In this document: piece by piece, positions 35,921-47,338 of the stretch
Position numbering within the stretch: the first letter of the stretch is position 1
Layout: each line of letters begins with the position of its first letter
NCBI GenBank assembly: GCA_936450465.1
Contig: OW388299.1
Location: 36,529,548 to 36,593,547, forward strand
Origin: Gibbula magus
Taxonomy: Eukaryota; Mollusca; Gastropoda; Trochida; Trochidae
Length of the DNA: 64,000 bases
Reading direction: 5' to 3'
The notes under the pieces: generated by a model
The model's database searches: none
Told to the model about the DNA's origin: nothing
Seen by the model: only the letters and a program-made list of their open reading frames with translations
Program-made: the position numbers and the translations under genes

Positions 35921-36902
35921 GGTATACATGTACTTACCAGTGAATATATACATACAGTAAGAATAGGCTTCATCATCGTTACCTTTCTTTGAGGATAATC
36001 AAAATCGAATTTAACGTTACACACGTGCATATAATGCATACAGTCAAGTGATTCCTTGCCAAGAGAGAGCAAGGTTATTGGATATTTTTCTTAAGAAAAG
36101 AAGACCTACACTGTCTTCAAAGTGTTCGACCAATGATGGTACAAAAAGAACAATTTACTTTCTTACTAACCATTTGTCCGCTGTATTCAACAAAGAAAAA
36201 CAATTCGTTGCGTTGGTCACAACAGGTAATCGTAACTTGGTCAACACAGGACAATTGGGCTAAGAGAGTAGTGAAAGAGTCCTGGGGCAATATGAGAGAA
36301 CATATTGACCGACAAGGTTGTGATAAAGCCCTGTTGGGTAATTGATTAAATAATGAAACTCCTACACTTTCCTTTGGCTACAAATCCCAGCAGGTATCAT
36401 TCTTGATATTTATTTATTATTACAAGTTCTGTTTTATCGTGCCAATACACATTGAGTGATGAATTGTCTTTGTGGTGCTAGTTTTTGCAGAGTTACAGAA
36501 TCTCAGTTGTTAGATTAGCTCTCGGCTGCGCCTCGTGTCAATACGACACCCTATAAGCGTATAGACATATCTAGCACTGTTTCACAATCAATTATCTTAT
36601 AATTCATATTGTGTTTTATGTAACATAGTAGCCCATCATCAGAATTCTACGGGATTGAGCATTGATAAGGAGATGAGGTGAGGTGGTTTTGGGTTTAACA
36701 GCGCTTTCCAGAGTATTGGACTTATATAACGGCTGCTAGTATTACAGGGAGAAAGCCTGTGTGGCTATGCATTGCGGTGAAACCTGCGATCCTCGGCTGG
36801 AACCAGTGAACCATGGGTGGTACTACGCTGAAATCCAGTATAGCATTGCATCTTAACCTTACTGCGTGTAGAACAGTTATCTTCTGCAGACAAGGTTGCC
36901 GA

Positions 36903-36975
36903 GCCCCTGGCGAGATTCGAACCCGGACCTCTTGATCCGAAGTCGAACGCGCTAACCACTGCGCTATCCCGTCCC
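36903..36975 (-). other. tRNA-Arg(TCG)-like pseudogene or SINE head
   Basis: The minus strand has the A box TAGCGCAGTGGTTAGCGC, the anticodon loop CTTCGGA (TCG) and the B box GGTTCGAATC. The D stem pairs well, the T stem is imperfect and the acceptor does not close, so it is probably not functional. Confidence 0.6.
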
Positions 36976-37594
36976 TATGATAAGGATAACCCCCCTCTAT
37001 TTCAAACTAGACGTTCAGAACTCATAGCCAAGACTTAACAGTTCTATTTCAGATAGCCCCCAGCAAGCTGAATCATTTAAACACCATAAATCATATATTT
37101 TAAACTCGATTGTCCAAATATATTTATTTAAAAAAACATCTTATGGGGAGTAATATCAGTTCATACAACATGGACATTACTCAATTAAAGCAGATACTTA
37201 GAATAGACAGTGTTTAAAATGAATTCACATTGGCTTTTGTAAATGTATTATTTGTATAACGCTTATCATTTCGGACGTTGCATCCGAGATGAGCTCCACA
37301 TCACACCTGGATTGGATTGTTGAGCTTACACAAACGGTTACCTTGAGCACTGAAGGTGGGCTGCAATCAATGAAAATCGACCAACTGAATTCAAATCAGA
37401 CACATGGCGTTGATGTGGATTAAGTTCGAACTTATACGCTAACAGGGCAATGTCCCTTGTTCAAGATCGCAAGCGCTGGCGGGTGTGCATGAATGGATAA
37501 GCATAGACCGCACGTTTGGGATCTGCTTGAACTTAGCTTCTTGACCAAGACTTGATGGTTGGTGGGGTTGCAGTAAAAGCCAGACACAGGGGCT

Positions 37595-37720
37595 TGTATT
37601 GCTGAAAACAAACAGTTCCTAGGTTCAATACTACGGTACGATATACCTATACTTATTTATAAGTATAGGTATATCGTACCGTAGTATTGAACCTAGGAAC
37701 TGTTTGTTTTCAGCAATACA
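37595..37720. repeat. 126-bp perfect palindrome
   Basis: I checked this base by base: the two 62-bp arms are exactly complementary with a 2-base loop (TT at 37657-37658). The right arm is followed by a tandem second copy of its outer part (37722-37759). The outer flank GCAAGCCCCTGTG (37760-37772) pairs with CACAGGGGCTTG at 37585-37596. It lies about 220 bases 3' of the PAN stop codon. Confidence 0.95.
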
Positions 37721-37940
37721 TCGTAGTATTGAACCTAGGAACTGTTTGTTTTCAGCAATGCAAGCCCCTGTGAAGCCAGAGGTCGACCAAGTGACCCACA
37801 GGACAAGTTTAGCGCACATATGTATTGAACCACAAAGATGAAATGAGCAGTGTTCGCGTGTTCGCGTATTAGAAAACTGGTAATTTCATTTCTGTTGCGC
37901 AATATATTCGCGCTTAACTTGGCATATGAGAGACCCCACC

Positions 37941-38200
37941 TCAGAGACACAGTCGGTGAAAGTAGTTGTAATTAGGGTTATTTAGGAAGATGTCCGGTCG
38001 GTCCTCGTTGTTGATGTGAGACAGGTAACACTTTCCATCGCTAATGAGGTAATCAGCTGATTTACACAGGTATGAAGTGGCGTCCACACAATGTTGTTTG
38101 CACGTCGCCTCCGTCACCCCAGTCAGCGTCTCCTTGGTGAAGCCCACGATGTAGCGACCGGAGGTTTTCGTGAACTGGGAGCTCCACACACAACCAGTCG
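37941..38200 (-). CDS. Exon 3 (terminal) of PAN-domain protein
   Basis: This is the last coding exon. The acceptor is TTTCTCTTCTCTTTGCAG with a good pyrimidine tract. The first two bases complete a split Pro codon, and the frame then runs 85 codons to TGA at 37943-37941. It encodes a canonical six-cysteine Apple/PAN_1 module. Cys fall at model residues 136, 166, 170, 178, 190 and 217, with the usual helix segment (ATCKQHC), a central C-x-S-A-D-Y strand and a KCYLS strand. The protein stops one residue after the last Cys, so there is no membrane anchor or GPI-type tail. The mature product is predicted to be a soluble secreted protein of about 195 residues. A 126-bp perfect palindrome begins about 220 bases past the stop and may fall in the 3' UTR. 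No polyadenylation signal could be placed with confidence. Confidence 0.85.
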
Positions 38201-38463
38201 CTGCAAAGAGAAGAGAAATGTTATCAGGTTGGTCAATGGATGATTTGTTAAATGGGAGGGGGGAGGGGAGGGGGGACTCCCAGTAGCGGACCCTTGGGGA
38301 TCAATCAAATTTACATGCACAACAATAGAGCCATGGGCTCTGTAGCTCATCATATTTTATATACATTACCTAACTCAAAATGTCAACTTCTAGGTGAGAG
38401 GTATAACACATAGGAAGCACTTTAAATGGAGAAGATAAAATAGTGATCGCAGGATCACGAAAT

Positions 38464-39050
38464 CTACAGCTCTCTCGACCTTTTGGAACTGGAGAAGAAG
38501 ATGAAAATAGTTTTTGGGGTTGTGACCCCATTTGAGGTCACGGGGTCATGAAATCTACAATTTAGAATCCCCATTGACCAAGGAGTCTGTGCACAACTTT
38601 TCAGCTCTGTAGACCTTTTGGAACTTGAGAAGAAGATGAAAATAGGTTTTTGGGGTTGTGACCCCTGTGACCCCATTTGGGGTCACGGGGTCACTAAATC
38701 TACAATTTAGAATTCCCATTAGCCATGGAGTCTGCACACAACGTTTCAGCTCTCTAGACCATTTGGAACTGGAGAAGAAGATGAAAATAGGTTTTTAGGG
38801 TTGTGACCCCTGTGACCCCATTTGAGGTCACGGGGTCATGAAATCTACAATTTAGAATTCCCATTAGCCATGGAGTCTGCACACAACGTTTCAGCTCTCG
38901 AGACCATTTGGAACTGGAGAAGAAGATGAAAATGCAAAAAGTTTACAGACGGATGGACGGACGGACGGAAGGACGGATGGACGGACGGACGTCGGACACC
39001 ATGCCATGCCATAAGCCCACCGGGCCTTTCAGGCCAGATGAGCTAAAAAT
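38464..39050 (+). mobile_element. Pearl-like element: tandem repeats with ACGG-type tail
   Basis: About 3.5 units with a period of 135-145 bp (starts at 38477, 38612, 38757 and 38901), each with TTTGGAACTGGAGAAGAAGA and GACCCCATTTGAGGTCACGG. They are followed by GGAC/GGAT tetranucleotides (38950-38991) and a short hairpin tail (CCACCGGGCC..GGCC). This order matches the published pearl elements of bivalves, later linked to Helitron-type elements. Assignment is by architecture only. Confidence 0.65.
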
Positions 39051-39214
39051 TCAAAGAGGGGAGGGGGTGCCCTCAAAGTTTATAAAACACGATGTTGGAG
39101 AACAATTATATAGAGATAAAAAGTGAAGACTTTTGGACAACAAAGGATGGGCGCTGGAATTGTTCTTGCTATCAGTGACTGCACCACTTGTATTAGAGCT
39201 AGAGAGAGTGCACG

Positions 39215-39795
39215 TACACTCAACCGCAAAAGAAACGCCACTCCATTTTCAACCTTGTGAAAACCGAAATACTGCTGCCGGAGAAATACGATTTTAATGA
39301 TTTTCATAGGGACATTATTTGATAAGAGGTATAGACAATTTCATACGTCAGGGTGTACTACTTTTATTTTCATGTCTGTTCAAGTACACTTGGGGTGTTG
39401 AAATCGCTTTTTCAATATGTTATTTTGGCCAAAATGTTTGGCATTTAACTTAAAAATTCATAAAATGTAGAAATATAATGAATAAAAGATATTATCGACA
39501 TAAATAACCTTATTGGACATACATTTGTTGACGCGTCTTTACTGTATGACGTTATAAAACAAGCCAGGAAAGCCGTTTTTGACTCCCTTATCTCGCCCAG
39601 TTATTGAGATTCAAAACGATGATTTCTTAAAACGTGGGTTTCACAGAAATATGAACAGATAATGTTTTGAAATTTTAGATTTAGTTTAGTTGGCTTCTGG
39701 AGACATGATGTATCTCTGTTTCAGTCGTCTTTATTATGTGCGGGTTGCATTATCTTGTATTTTGTATGGTGACGTTTCTTTTGCGGTTGAGTGTA
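39215..39795. mobile_element. Tc1/mariner-type MITE (581 bp)
   Basis: Perfect 23-bp inverted ends begin TACACTCAACCGCAAAAGAA and include the flanking TA. There is no transposase frame. Interior blocks (CAATTTCAT, TTATCGACATAA, TATTGG) also occur in order in 46803-47338. Confidence 0.85.
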
Positions 39796-40404
39796 GACAT
39801 GGCAGTTAATGTAACTTAGAAGAGCATTGATTAAATGTTAGTATAATGCATTGCTTTGTGTTATGTCTTTCTTAGACGCGAGTCTGTTTAACTCTTATTT
39901 GCTTTAAAGATTTGAGTATATGTAGAAACATAGGTAACTATTGATATTGACTCAAGCCAGAGAACGCATATAGGCGTAACGTTTACAAGATCCGACTTAT
40001 ACATGGTGTAACTGTTTATACACTACATTTTTGTTAAGTAATATTGAAAAATGTAATCGCTGAGTTTAGTTATCTCCATTTATTATTCTACTTTTCAGTT
40101 TCATTTTTTCTTCAGGAAATATAGTTTTCAACCGTAAATATTTCTTTTAAATTTGTTTGCAATTCATTCAAATTTTAATGTTACATAAATTGACATATAT
40201 TTGACAGAGATTTGATTTATTAAAACATGTTTAATGTGTAACGTAACACACCGAATCAAATATTTGGAGAATAAAAACTTAAGTAGATAAGGCATTTCCG
40301 ACTATTATGGTTTCATGTTAACAAAATGATAGAGTTACCAATAGCATGATATGGAAGCAATTAAGTTTGTAATAGAGATAAGCAAGATCTTGACATATAC
40401 TTAC

Positions 40405-40468
40405 GACATTTTGGCGAGCACCGCCCCTGTTGAATGCAACCCAAAGCACCATCGTGGACCCCAATATC
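40405..40468 (-). CDS. Exon 2 of PAN-domain protein (short Cys linker)
   Basis: This is a 64-nt internal exon with a clean acceptor (TCTGTTTTCAG|GATATT) and a near-consensus donor (TGTC|GTAAGTA). It enters in phase 0, matching the end of exon 1, and leaves one base, which exon 3 completes as CCG (Pro). It encodes 21 residues with three cysteines (residues 122, 128 and 132 of the model) linking the two PAN modules. The phase agreement across both introns is the main evidence that these three exons form one gene. A transposon-bounded satellite begins about 70 bases upstream of the acceptor, inside intron 1. Confidence 0.8.
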
Positions 40469-40538
40469 CTGAAAACAGACGATGATGCAACATTGAGTGA
40501 TATGTCTTTTCAGTCTCTCTTCTAAAGAACACGTAACA

Positions 40539-41955
40539 TACAATAGAACACGGATAAAACGAACCAAATAATTTAGTTCGCAATATCCGTTGTTCTCTGT
40601 ACACGTATTATTTTAATCATGGCGCTTTTGAAGGGACTTTTGTTCGCTATATCCGTGTGTTCGCTATATCCGTGTTCCCTATATCCGTGTATTTGCTATA
40701 TCAGTGTTCGCTATATCCTTTTGTTCGCTATATCCGTGTTCCCTATATCCGTTTTCGCTATATCCGTGTTGATATATCCGTGGACGCTATATATCCGGTT
40801 TCGCTATATCCGTATTCGCTATATCCGTGTGTTCGCTATATCCGTGTTCGCTATATCCTTTTGTTCGCTATATCCGTGTTCCCTATATCCGTTTTCGCTA
40901 TATCCGTGTTGATATATCCGTGGACGCTATATATCCGGTTTCGCTATATCCGTATTCGCTATATCCGTGTGTTCGCTATATCCATGTTCCCTATATCCGT
41001 GATGATATATCCGTGGACGCTATATATCCGGTATCATTATATCCGTATTCGCTATATCCGTGTGTTCGCTATATCCATGTTCCCTATATCTGTTTTCGCT
41101 ATATCCGTGTTGATATATCCGTTGACGCTGTATCCGGTTTCGCTATATCCTTATTCGCTATATCCGTGTGTTCGCTATATCCATGTTCCCTATATCCGTT
41201 TTCGCTATATCCGTGTTGATATATCCGTGGACGCTATATATCCGGTTTCGCTATATCCGTATTCGCTATATCCGTGTTGATATATCCGTTGACGCTGTAT
41301 CCGGTTTCGCTATATCCTTATTCGCTATATCCGTGTGTTCGCTATATCCATGTTCCCTATATCCTTTTTCGCTATATCCGTGTTGATATATCCGTGGACG
41401 CTGTATCCGGTTTCGCTATATCCTTATTCGCTATATCCGGGTGTTCGCTATATCCATGTTCCCTATATCCGTATTCGCTATATCCGTGTTGATATATCCG
41501 TTGACGCTGTATCCGGTTTCGCTATATCCTTATTCGCTATATCCGTGTGTTCGCTATATCCATGTTCCCTATATCCGTTTTCGCTATATCCGTGTTGATA
41601 TATCCGTTGACGCTGTATCCGGTTTCGCTATATCCTTATTCGCTATATCCGTGTGTTCGCTATATCCATGTTCCCTATATCCGTTTTCGCTATATCCGTG
41701 TTGATATATCCGTGGACGCTATATATCCGGTTTCGCTATATCCGTATTCGCTATATCCGTGTGTTCGCTATATCCGTTTTCGTTATATCCGTGTTGATAT
41801 ATCCGTTGACGTTATATATCCGTTTTCGCTATATCCGTATTCGCTATATCCGTGTTCCCTATATCCGTTTTCGCTATATCCGTGTTGATATATCCGTGGA
41901 CGCTATATATCCGGTTTCGCTATATCCGTGTTCGCTAAATCCGTGTTCTACTGTA
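40539..41955. mobile_element. pogo/Tigger-like element filled with satellite
   Basis: The left end TACAATAGAACACGGATAAA and the right end, whose complement reads TACAGTAGAACACGGATTTA, form TIRs with TA borders. Nearly all the interior from 40636 to 41943 is tandem CTATATCCGTGTTCG-type repeat. The repeat unit matches the sub-terminal part of the TIR. No transposase. Confidence 0.7.
40636..41943. repeat. Satellite of 15-16-bp units with 106-bp higher-order repeat
   Basis: Roughly 80 variants of TTCGCTATATCCGTG. In the second half they are arranged in a 106-bp higher-order unit, with identical positions at 41441, 41547 and 41653. Since the units contain no stop codons, all three plus frames are open for hundreds of bases; these are not genes. 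Confidence 0.95.
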
Positions 41956-42133
41956 TTTGGAATTGAGAGGTGGACACATCTCAACAATACAGTCGGATTG
42001 TGAAACTAGACTATAGATCTGAAGCTGAGTTTTGATGTTTGAAGTTTAAAACTTAAAAGAGAGTGTTTAATTATCTGTTCTAAAGCACACGTAATATATT
42101 GAAATACAATAAGGATGAAGGTATTGCAGTAGA

Positions 42134-42307
42134 TGCGATACACAGGAACTCGATGTCGTAATTAAAACGTAAATAAAACATAGGTAATAAACCTACACCC
42201 TACACCAAAGAGAGACTACTTTACTCTATTTGATGTAGGGTGTACGTATTGTTTACCTATGTTTTATCTACGTTTTAATTACGATATCGATTTCCTGTGA
42301 TACGATA
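42134..42307. repeat. Imperfect long foldback
   Basis: GTCGTAATTAAAACGTAAAT and its complement near 42270-42290 are joined by the ACATAGGTAA and TACACCCTACA arms. About 75 bp per arm, with mismatches. Confidence 0.8.
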
Positions 42308-43048
42308 GTAAGCATTTAGAAGATACGATTTAAACTGTTGAGATCTGAACCTGCATGATTCTAGAGATTTTAAGTTAATATAAAAAGCTTCGAAAATACT
42401 GGCCCAAGACTGTCACTGATATGGACTGCCAAGTCGTCAGTTAGGGACAGTGAATGGTCAGATTAATAAACATAAATTATATTTTTTAGAAAAAGACAGA
42501 AAAATATAATTAAAAATAGAGCTCTGTAGATTATCAGGATTTACATGTCATGGCCCATGTCATAAGCCAATATGGCCGCACAGGTTTGAAGAGCTAAACA
42601 AAAAGGTCACACGGCATGTATACAGTATGTCACTGTGACCCAGCATGTTATCAATCTCACCTGTACGGTGTACCTGTATATCGATCAGGTCGGACTATAT
42701 TTCACAGTAAACAAATCAAGTTTCCTATTCTGATCAATACCATACACATCAAGAGTTGCCTTATCAATCTTGATGGATAAATACTGCACTTGCCGTTCAT
42801 ACCAAAGGATTAGCAATATCCACAGATATTGAATACCTCTCTGCGTCTATCAACATGTTTTTCATTAGTACATCCGTTATATTATGTTGCGGTGAAATAT
42901 CAGCATCCTAATGGGTTGATTACATTTTATATTGTGAAATTGAATTATAATGTCGACGAGTACATATGGCAAAATCGAAAGGTTGGCGATTTTCGTTTCT
43001 CACCTAGAAAAAGAATATGTTGAAAGTGACTGGACATGGTATTATCTC

Positions 43049-43267
43049 AACTTCCTTCCGCAAGGCATACCTCACGCCAGTCATTATCACTGGCTTATTT
43101 AAGCCTTGCGGCATTTGCTTAACTTTCCCGTACTAGCATAGCGGAGCGTTGCACATGAACTGCTACTGGGCTCTGATTCGTTAGCACAGAAACATTAAGA
43201 CTATGCAACAAGGCTTAAAATAACCATTGATGGAGAGTGGCGGGAGTTACGCATTGCGGAGGAAGTT
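43049..43267. mobile_element. Small TIR element, best copy of family
   Basis: The left arm (CTTCCTTCCGCAAGGCATAC to AAGCCTTGCGGCAT) pairs imperfectly with the right arm (CAAGGCTTAAAATAACCATT to GCATTGCGGAGGAAG) over about 65 bp. The interior CTAGCATAG...CAGAAAC motif is shared with 10449, 24055, 31237 and 63165. Confidence 0.7.
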
Positions 43268-43282
43268 TGGTTTCATCTATAC

Positions 43283-43804
43283 TAAACTACCGGGCAAAAG
43301 AAAGGACTCACCTAAGTTTATTTCGATTAATTCAATATTTAAAAGAAATCAGATGTATTTGACTATGACATGATACAATAATACTTATCTGCAGTAGTTT
43401 GAATGACTTTGTTGGTGACTGAGGTTAAATTTCAGTTCAAATATCTTTTTGTAATGAAGACAGGGTTAAGAATGAAATTTTCACCAACATGACCCCTGCC
43501 CTGTTTAAAATGTTTTAAATGTGTGCAGAATCAGGCACATTTATTTATTTTCACATAGGATATGTCTTATATGTCGATGAACAGTTGTGTATCATCAACA
43601 ATAATTTAAAAACAAAATTAAACTTAAAATTTCATTTTAAAAAAATAATTAAAAAACATGTAGAAGTATTCTTTGACTGCTAACTAAACACCTGTACTTA
43701 TCAGTTTTGGATTATGACATCGAATACTTGAGATATTTGCAATTGAAAATCATACATATGATAAAATCAACTGAGGTGAGTCCTTTCTTTTGCCCGGTAG
43801 TTTA
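43283..43804. mobile_element. MITE with perfect 31-bp TIRs (522 bp)
   Basis: TAAACTACCGGGCAAAAGAA and the bases following are exactly complementary to 43774-43804. TA borders suggest Tc1/mariner-type insertion. The interior is AT-rich and non-coding. Confidence 0.9.
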
Positions 43805-44187
43805 CAAATAAGTATTTAAAATGAAAATTGATGACAACTGTGCTTGCTGTTTTAGTAATGAGTTGCATGAAACTATCCGGCAGGATTGTTGACAATGGAG
43901 AGCCAATAAACATTCTGTATTGGTTTTGAATTTTTTAAATATTTCATGATGTGACATAAGACTTTAAAGGCATTAGACAACATGTTCCAACAAGATTTTC
44001 GTTATTTTGAAAAAAAACTGATAAAAAGGTTATTGCAACTAAAAATAATAACTTTCATACCCATGATGGCGTTTAGGCCTTCCTTTGTGTAATGCTGACA
44101 TGCTTTGAACATATGGAAATGATGTATGACCACGCCCTCTTTGGAAAATATAACATTTGTAGAAGTAAATGGGGACATCATATTTTG

Positions 44188-44240
44188 TGAGTGAGTGAGT
44201 TATTGTGTAACGCCGATTGGGCAATATTGCAGCCATGATA
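44188..44240 (+). other. SINE-like motif GTGAGTGAGTGAGT...ACGCC
   Basis: GTGAGTGAGTGAGTTATTGT, then GTAACGCCGATTGGGCAATA and TTGCAGCCATGATA. I recall this motif (GTGAGTGAGTGAGT..TTTTACGCCGC..CAATATTCCAGC) as very common in abalone and other gastropod sequences. Only the first about 55 bases are recognisable. Confidence 0.55.
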
Positions 44241-45975
44241 TTATTATTTAACTTAGTAAATTACGATCCTGACATTTACATGAATGATAATTACACTTTC
44301 ATTGAAACGTTACAGGGTACAAACATATCTCGACATTACTAAAGATGAATTCATTTCTTGTGTGTGGAAGGATTTAATTGTGTGACAATTGCCATCCGGG
44401 CAAATGCCACTTAGAACAATTCCCAACTTGTACAATTCCCACCCACGACTATTTCCCCTCAGAAGTCAATAGACCGTGCAGCGATAGAGAATCAATTGGT
44501 TAAATTATTACACGCCTGACCTGCATCATCTCGCAAGCATTATAATATCATATTGAATATATCACTGCAATAACTTAATGATACTTTATGTAAGGTTAAC
44601 TTCCTGTCATTAACTTGCTTAAAAGAATTTAAAATATTAAATTTGACTTTAAACGTAAAGAAATAAGAATACTGGAAAATGCTGATGTGTATGTCACGAA
44701 TGGAGAATTTGATGATTGACGATCACAGTTCAAATTAAAAGTAGAAAGCTACAATCCCATAACTGAAGTACTGCCGGATATGCCTCCTCAATTCATGGAC
44801 AGCTTATGCAACAACCTCATATAAGAAACATTGTCATTGTGTTAAATCCGTAATTCACGCCCTCGTCAAATGTACGATTTATTCATTAACGGTAGCGTTA
44901 AGTATTTATTTGGATCATAAGCATGCCAGTCAGTTGTTGATCCCTGAAAGTGACTTATCACGAACCGTTGATCATTCACAGGACAGTAGATGATATCAAT
45001 AAAGCATGCATCACACTGATGACCTTAGTGTGTACATTTCAGCGTCGATAATATTAATGAATTCATTAACCATGATTGAAAAATCAATCACTAATGACTT
45101 AAACTAGTTTTTTTCTGTTTCGCCTCATTTTTGGTTCTAAAAGACGCTAATGTCTTAAAACCGTCTTTCATCATCTATCATTAAAATACGCTTAAGTTCC
45201 GTTTTCGTATTATGGAACTAGTGTTCCTTCAACCATGAATATCATATTAGCATCGCATTTTCTCCTTGACTGCAGTCTCAGCTTTCAGTGCAAAATAACA
45301 TTAGGCAAAGTAGACAACCCTGTGGTTTCCCTATGAAAATTAAAGCTACAAACTTAACTCTTTGAGAAGTTATTCTTTCAAAGAAGTGTTCATGTCAAAA
45401 GTCTATTTGTTTTATTCAAGTGTCTTATTTTGTGTTAATAAAACTGTTATATGAACTTTGAGTAGCTTCCTCCCAGTCCAAGCAACATTCCTTTTTCATT
45501 TTCATTTTCATTCAACTCATTCTACATGAACCGTTAGATGACATGACTGCAACTTTTTAGTTGCAAATCACTTGAGTTTACTTTGATTTTAATTTACACG
45601 ACACTAAGGGTTCATTGATGTTGAGCGTATAAAAGAGGATTAAATATGTCATGTTCCACACAAAGATTCTTAACATTTCAACATATCTTCTTAAACGAAA
45701 GCACTCTGCAAATGTATTCACTTGTGCCATGTTTCAAAAGACCCGTTTTTTGCATTTATCTTTCAAGCGGCGAGATCAAAGAAAATGATCAGTAAATTGA
45801 AGCACACGTGTTTCATTTCAGTAGATACTTTGATTGATAAAATACTTTAAACATAACTTTTTAGCAAAGATTATGTAAGGATTTAATGAGTTGAGGTGAA
45901 ACAAAAAGAAAACAAGTTAGTGGAGTTATCCCCGCGATGGTACACGAATTTGTTGTATCATCAGGGATTATATTG

Positions 45976-46190
<215 letters not shown>

Positions 46191-46802
46191 TTACGGACAA
46201 TATCAGACGGGCGCCGGACGACGGCCCACACCATAATCCCATGGCCATCTAGCCTTTACAGTCATGTTCTTAATTTGTTCATATTAGTTTGTCCTTGAAA
46301 TGCACCAGGAAATGATAAAAGTAACGTGCTTTCAAATGTGGCAAAAAATACATATTTGATCTGATGTAAGTTCAAATCATCTCACATATATAGAGGTTAT
46401 CATGAGAGTGTGTTTTGGGATGGTCAATATCCTGCATTAGGAATAAACATTGTATATATATATATTCTGTACTGTACACTGCACTATATATTATATTAAC
46501 GTTATTCATCTCCTGAAATTCTAAATTCAAATAATTATATATATATATAGAAAATAGTAAACATCAGATGGTTTTGGCTGGATCAATCTTCTTTAATACT
46601 ATATATATATACTATATATATATATAAAAGCTAACATATCCTCCCAGCTTATAATGAAAGTAAAATACGTTACGTCGGGAAAGACTCAAGAGTAAAATAA
46701 CATTATTTAAAGACGGTGGACGATGTTGTCCTCGTGTTGTACGCAAGCGAAGAAAACCATTTTGAAAATTATTTTCAATGGTGCGTACCAATCTACAGAC
46801 TT

Positions 46803-47338
46803 TAGTGAGGGGCAAAAGAAACGATCTATTAAAAAAAAGAGTCAAACACAAAACATTCCTGCAGGATAAAGTCGATTGTTAATGTCTGTGATGAGGATAT
46901 ATCTCGTTAAGAGATATACACAATTTCATGCACGGGATATGACAGTTCTTTTCTACACATATGGGGTGCTGATATTGCTATTTGAAAGTTGTTTTTGAGC
47001 ATAAAGTTTGATATTTAATGTATCTTTTAAATGAAATATGGAAATTATGTATAATATGTTATCGACATAATGTACCTTCTTATTGGGCTTTAAATTAATT
47101 ACGCATCGCCGCTGCAGGATGTCATGTCACCAAGGCAAACAAATATATTTCATTCTGCTATCTCGATTTTTGTAAAGCCGTGTTTTTCTGCAATATGGAG
47201 AGATAATGTTTCAAAATTTACAATCAAAGTTTAGTTAGCTTTAAAAGACATGGTCTAACTATGTTTCAGTCATATTTATCCCTCGTGAACTAAAATATCT
47301 TGCATATTTTTGGTATCGTTTCTTTTGCCCCTGGGTGT
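46803..47338. mobile_element. Tc1/mariner-type MITE, diverged
   Basis: The core TIR GGGGCAAAAGAAACGAT (46809-46825) is exactly complementary to 47315-47331. The outer bases are less conserved. The interior is related to 39215-39795. Confidence 0.7.

Larger units (their letters stand above)
38201..40404 (-). other. Intron 2 of the PAN gene (about 2.2 kb)
   Basis: Runs from the GTAAGTA donor to the pyrimidine-rich acceptor of exon 3. It holds a pearl-like tandem array on the plus strand (38464-39050) and a 581-bp MITE (39215-39795). The stretch 39800-40400 is AT-rich and shows no feature. Confidence 0.75.

Noticed and set aside
36048..36345. Two overlapping frames of about 70 codons
   Set aside because: Different frames, no splice support and no recognisable motif; could be mobile-element debris but cannot be shown.
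36903..36975. Functional tRNA-Arg(TCG)
   Set aside because: The acceptor stem does not close and the T stem has mismatches; kept only as tRNA-like.
40657..41280. A 207-codon open frame and several overlapping ones rich in Y, I, R, V
   Set aside because: They are translations of a stop-free satellite in all three frames.
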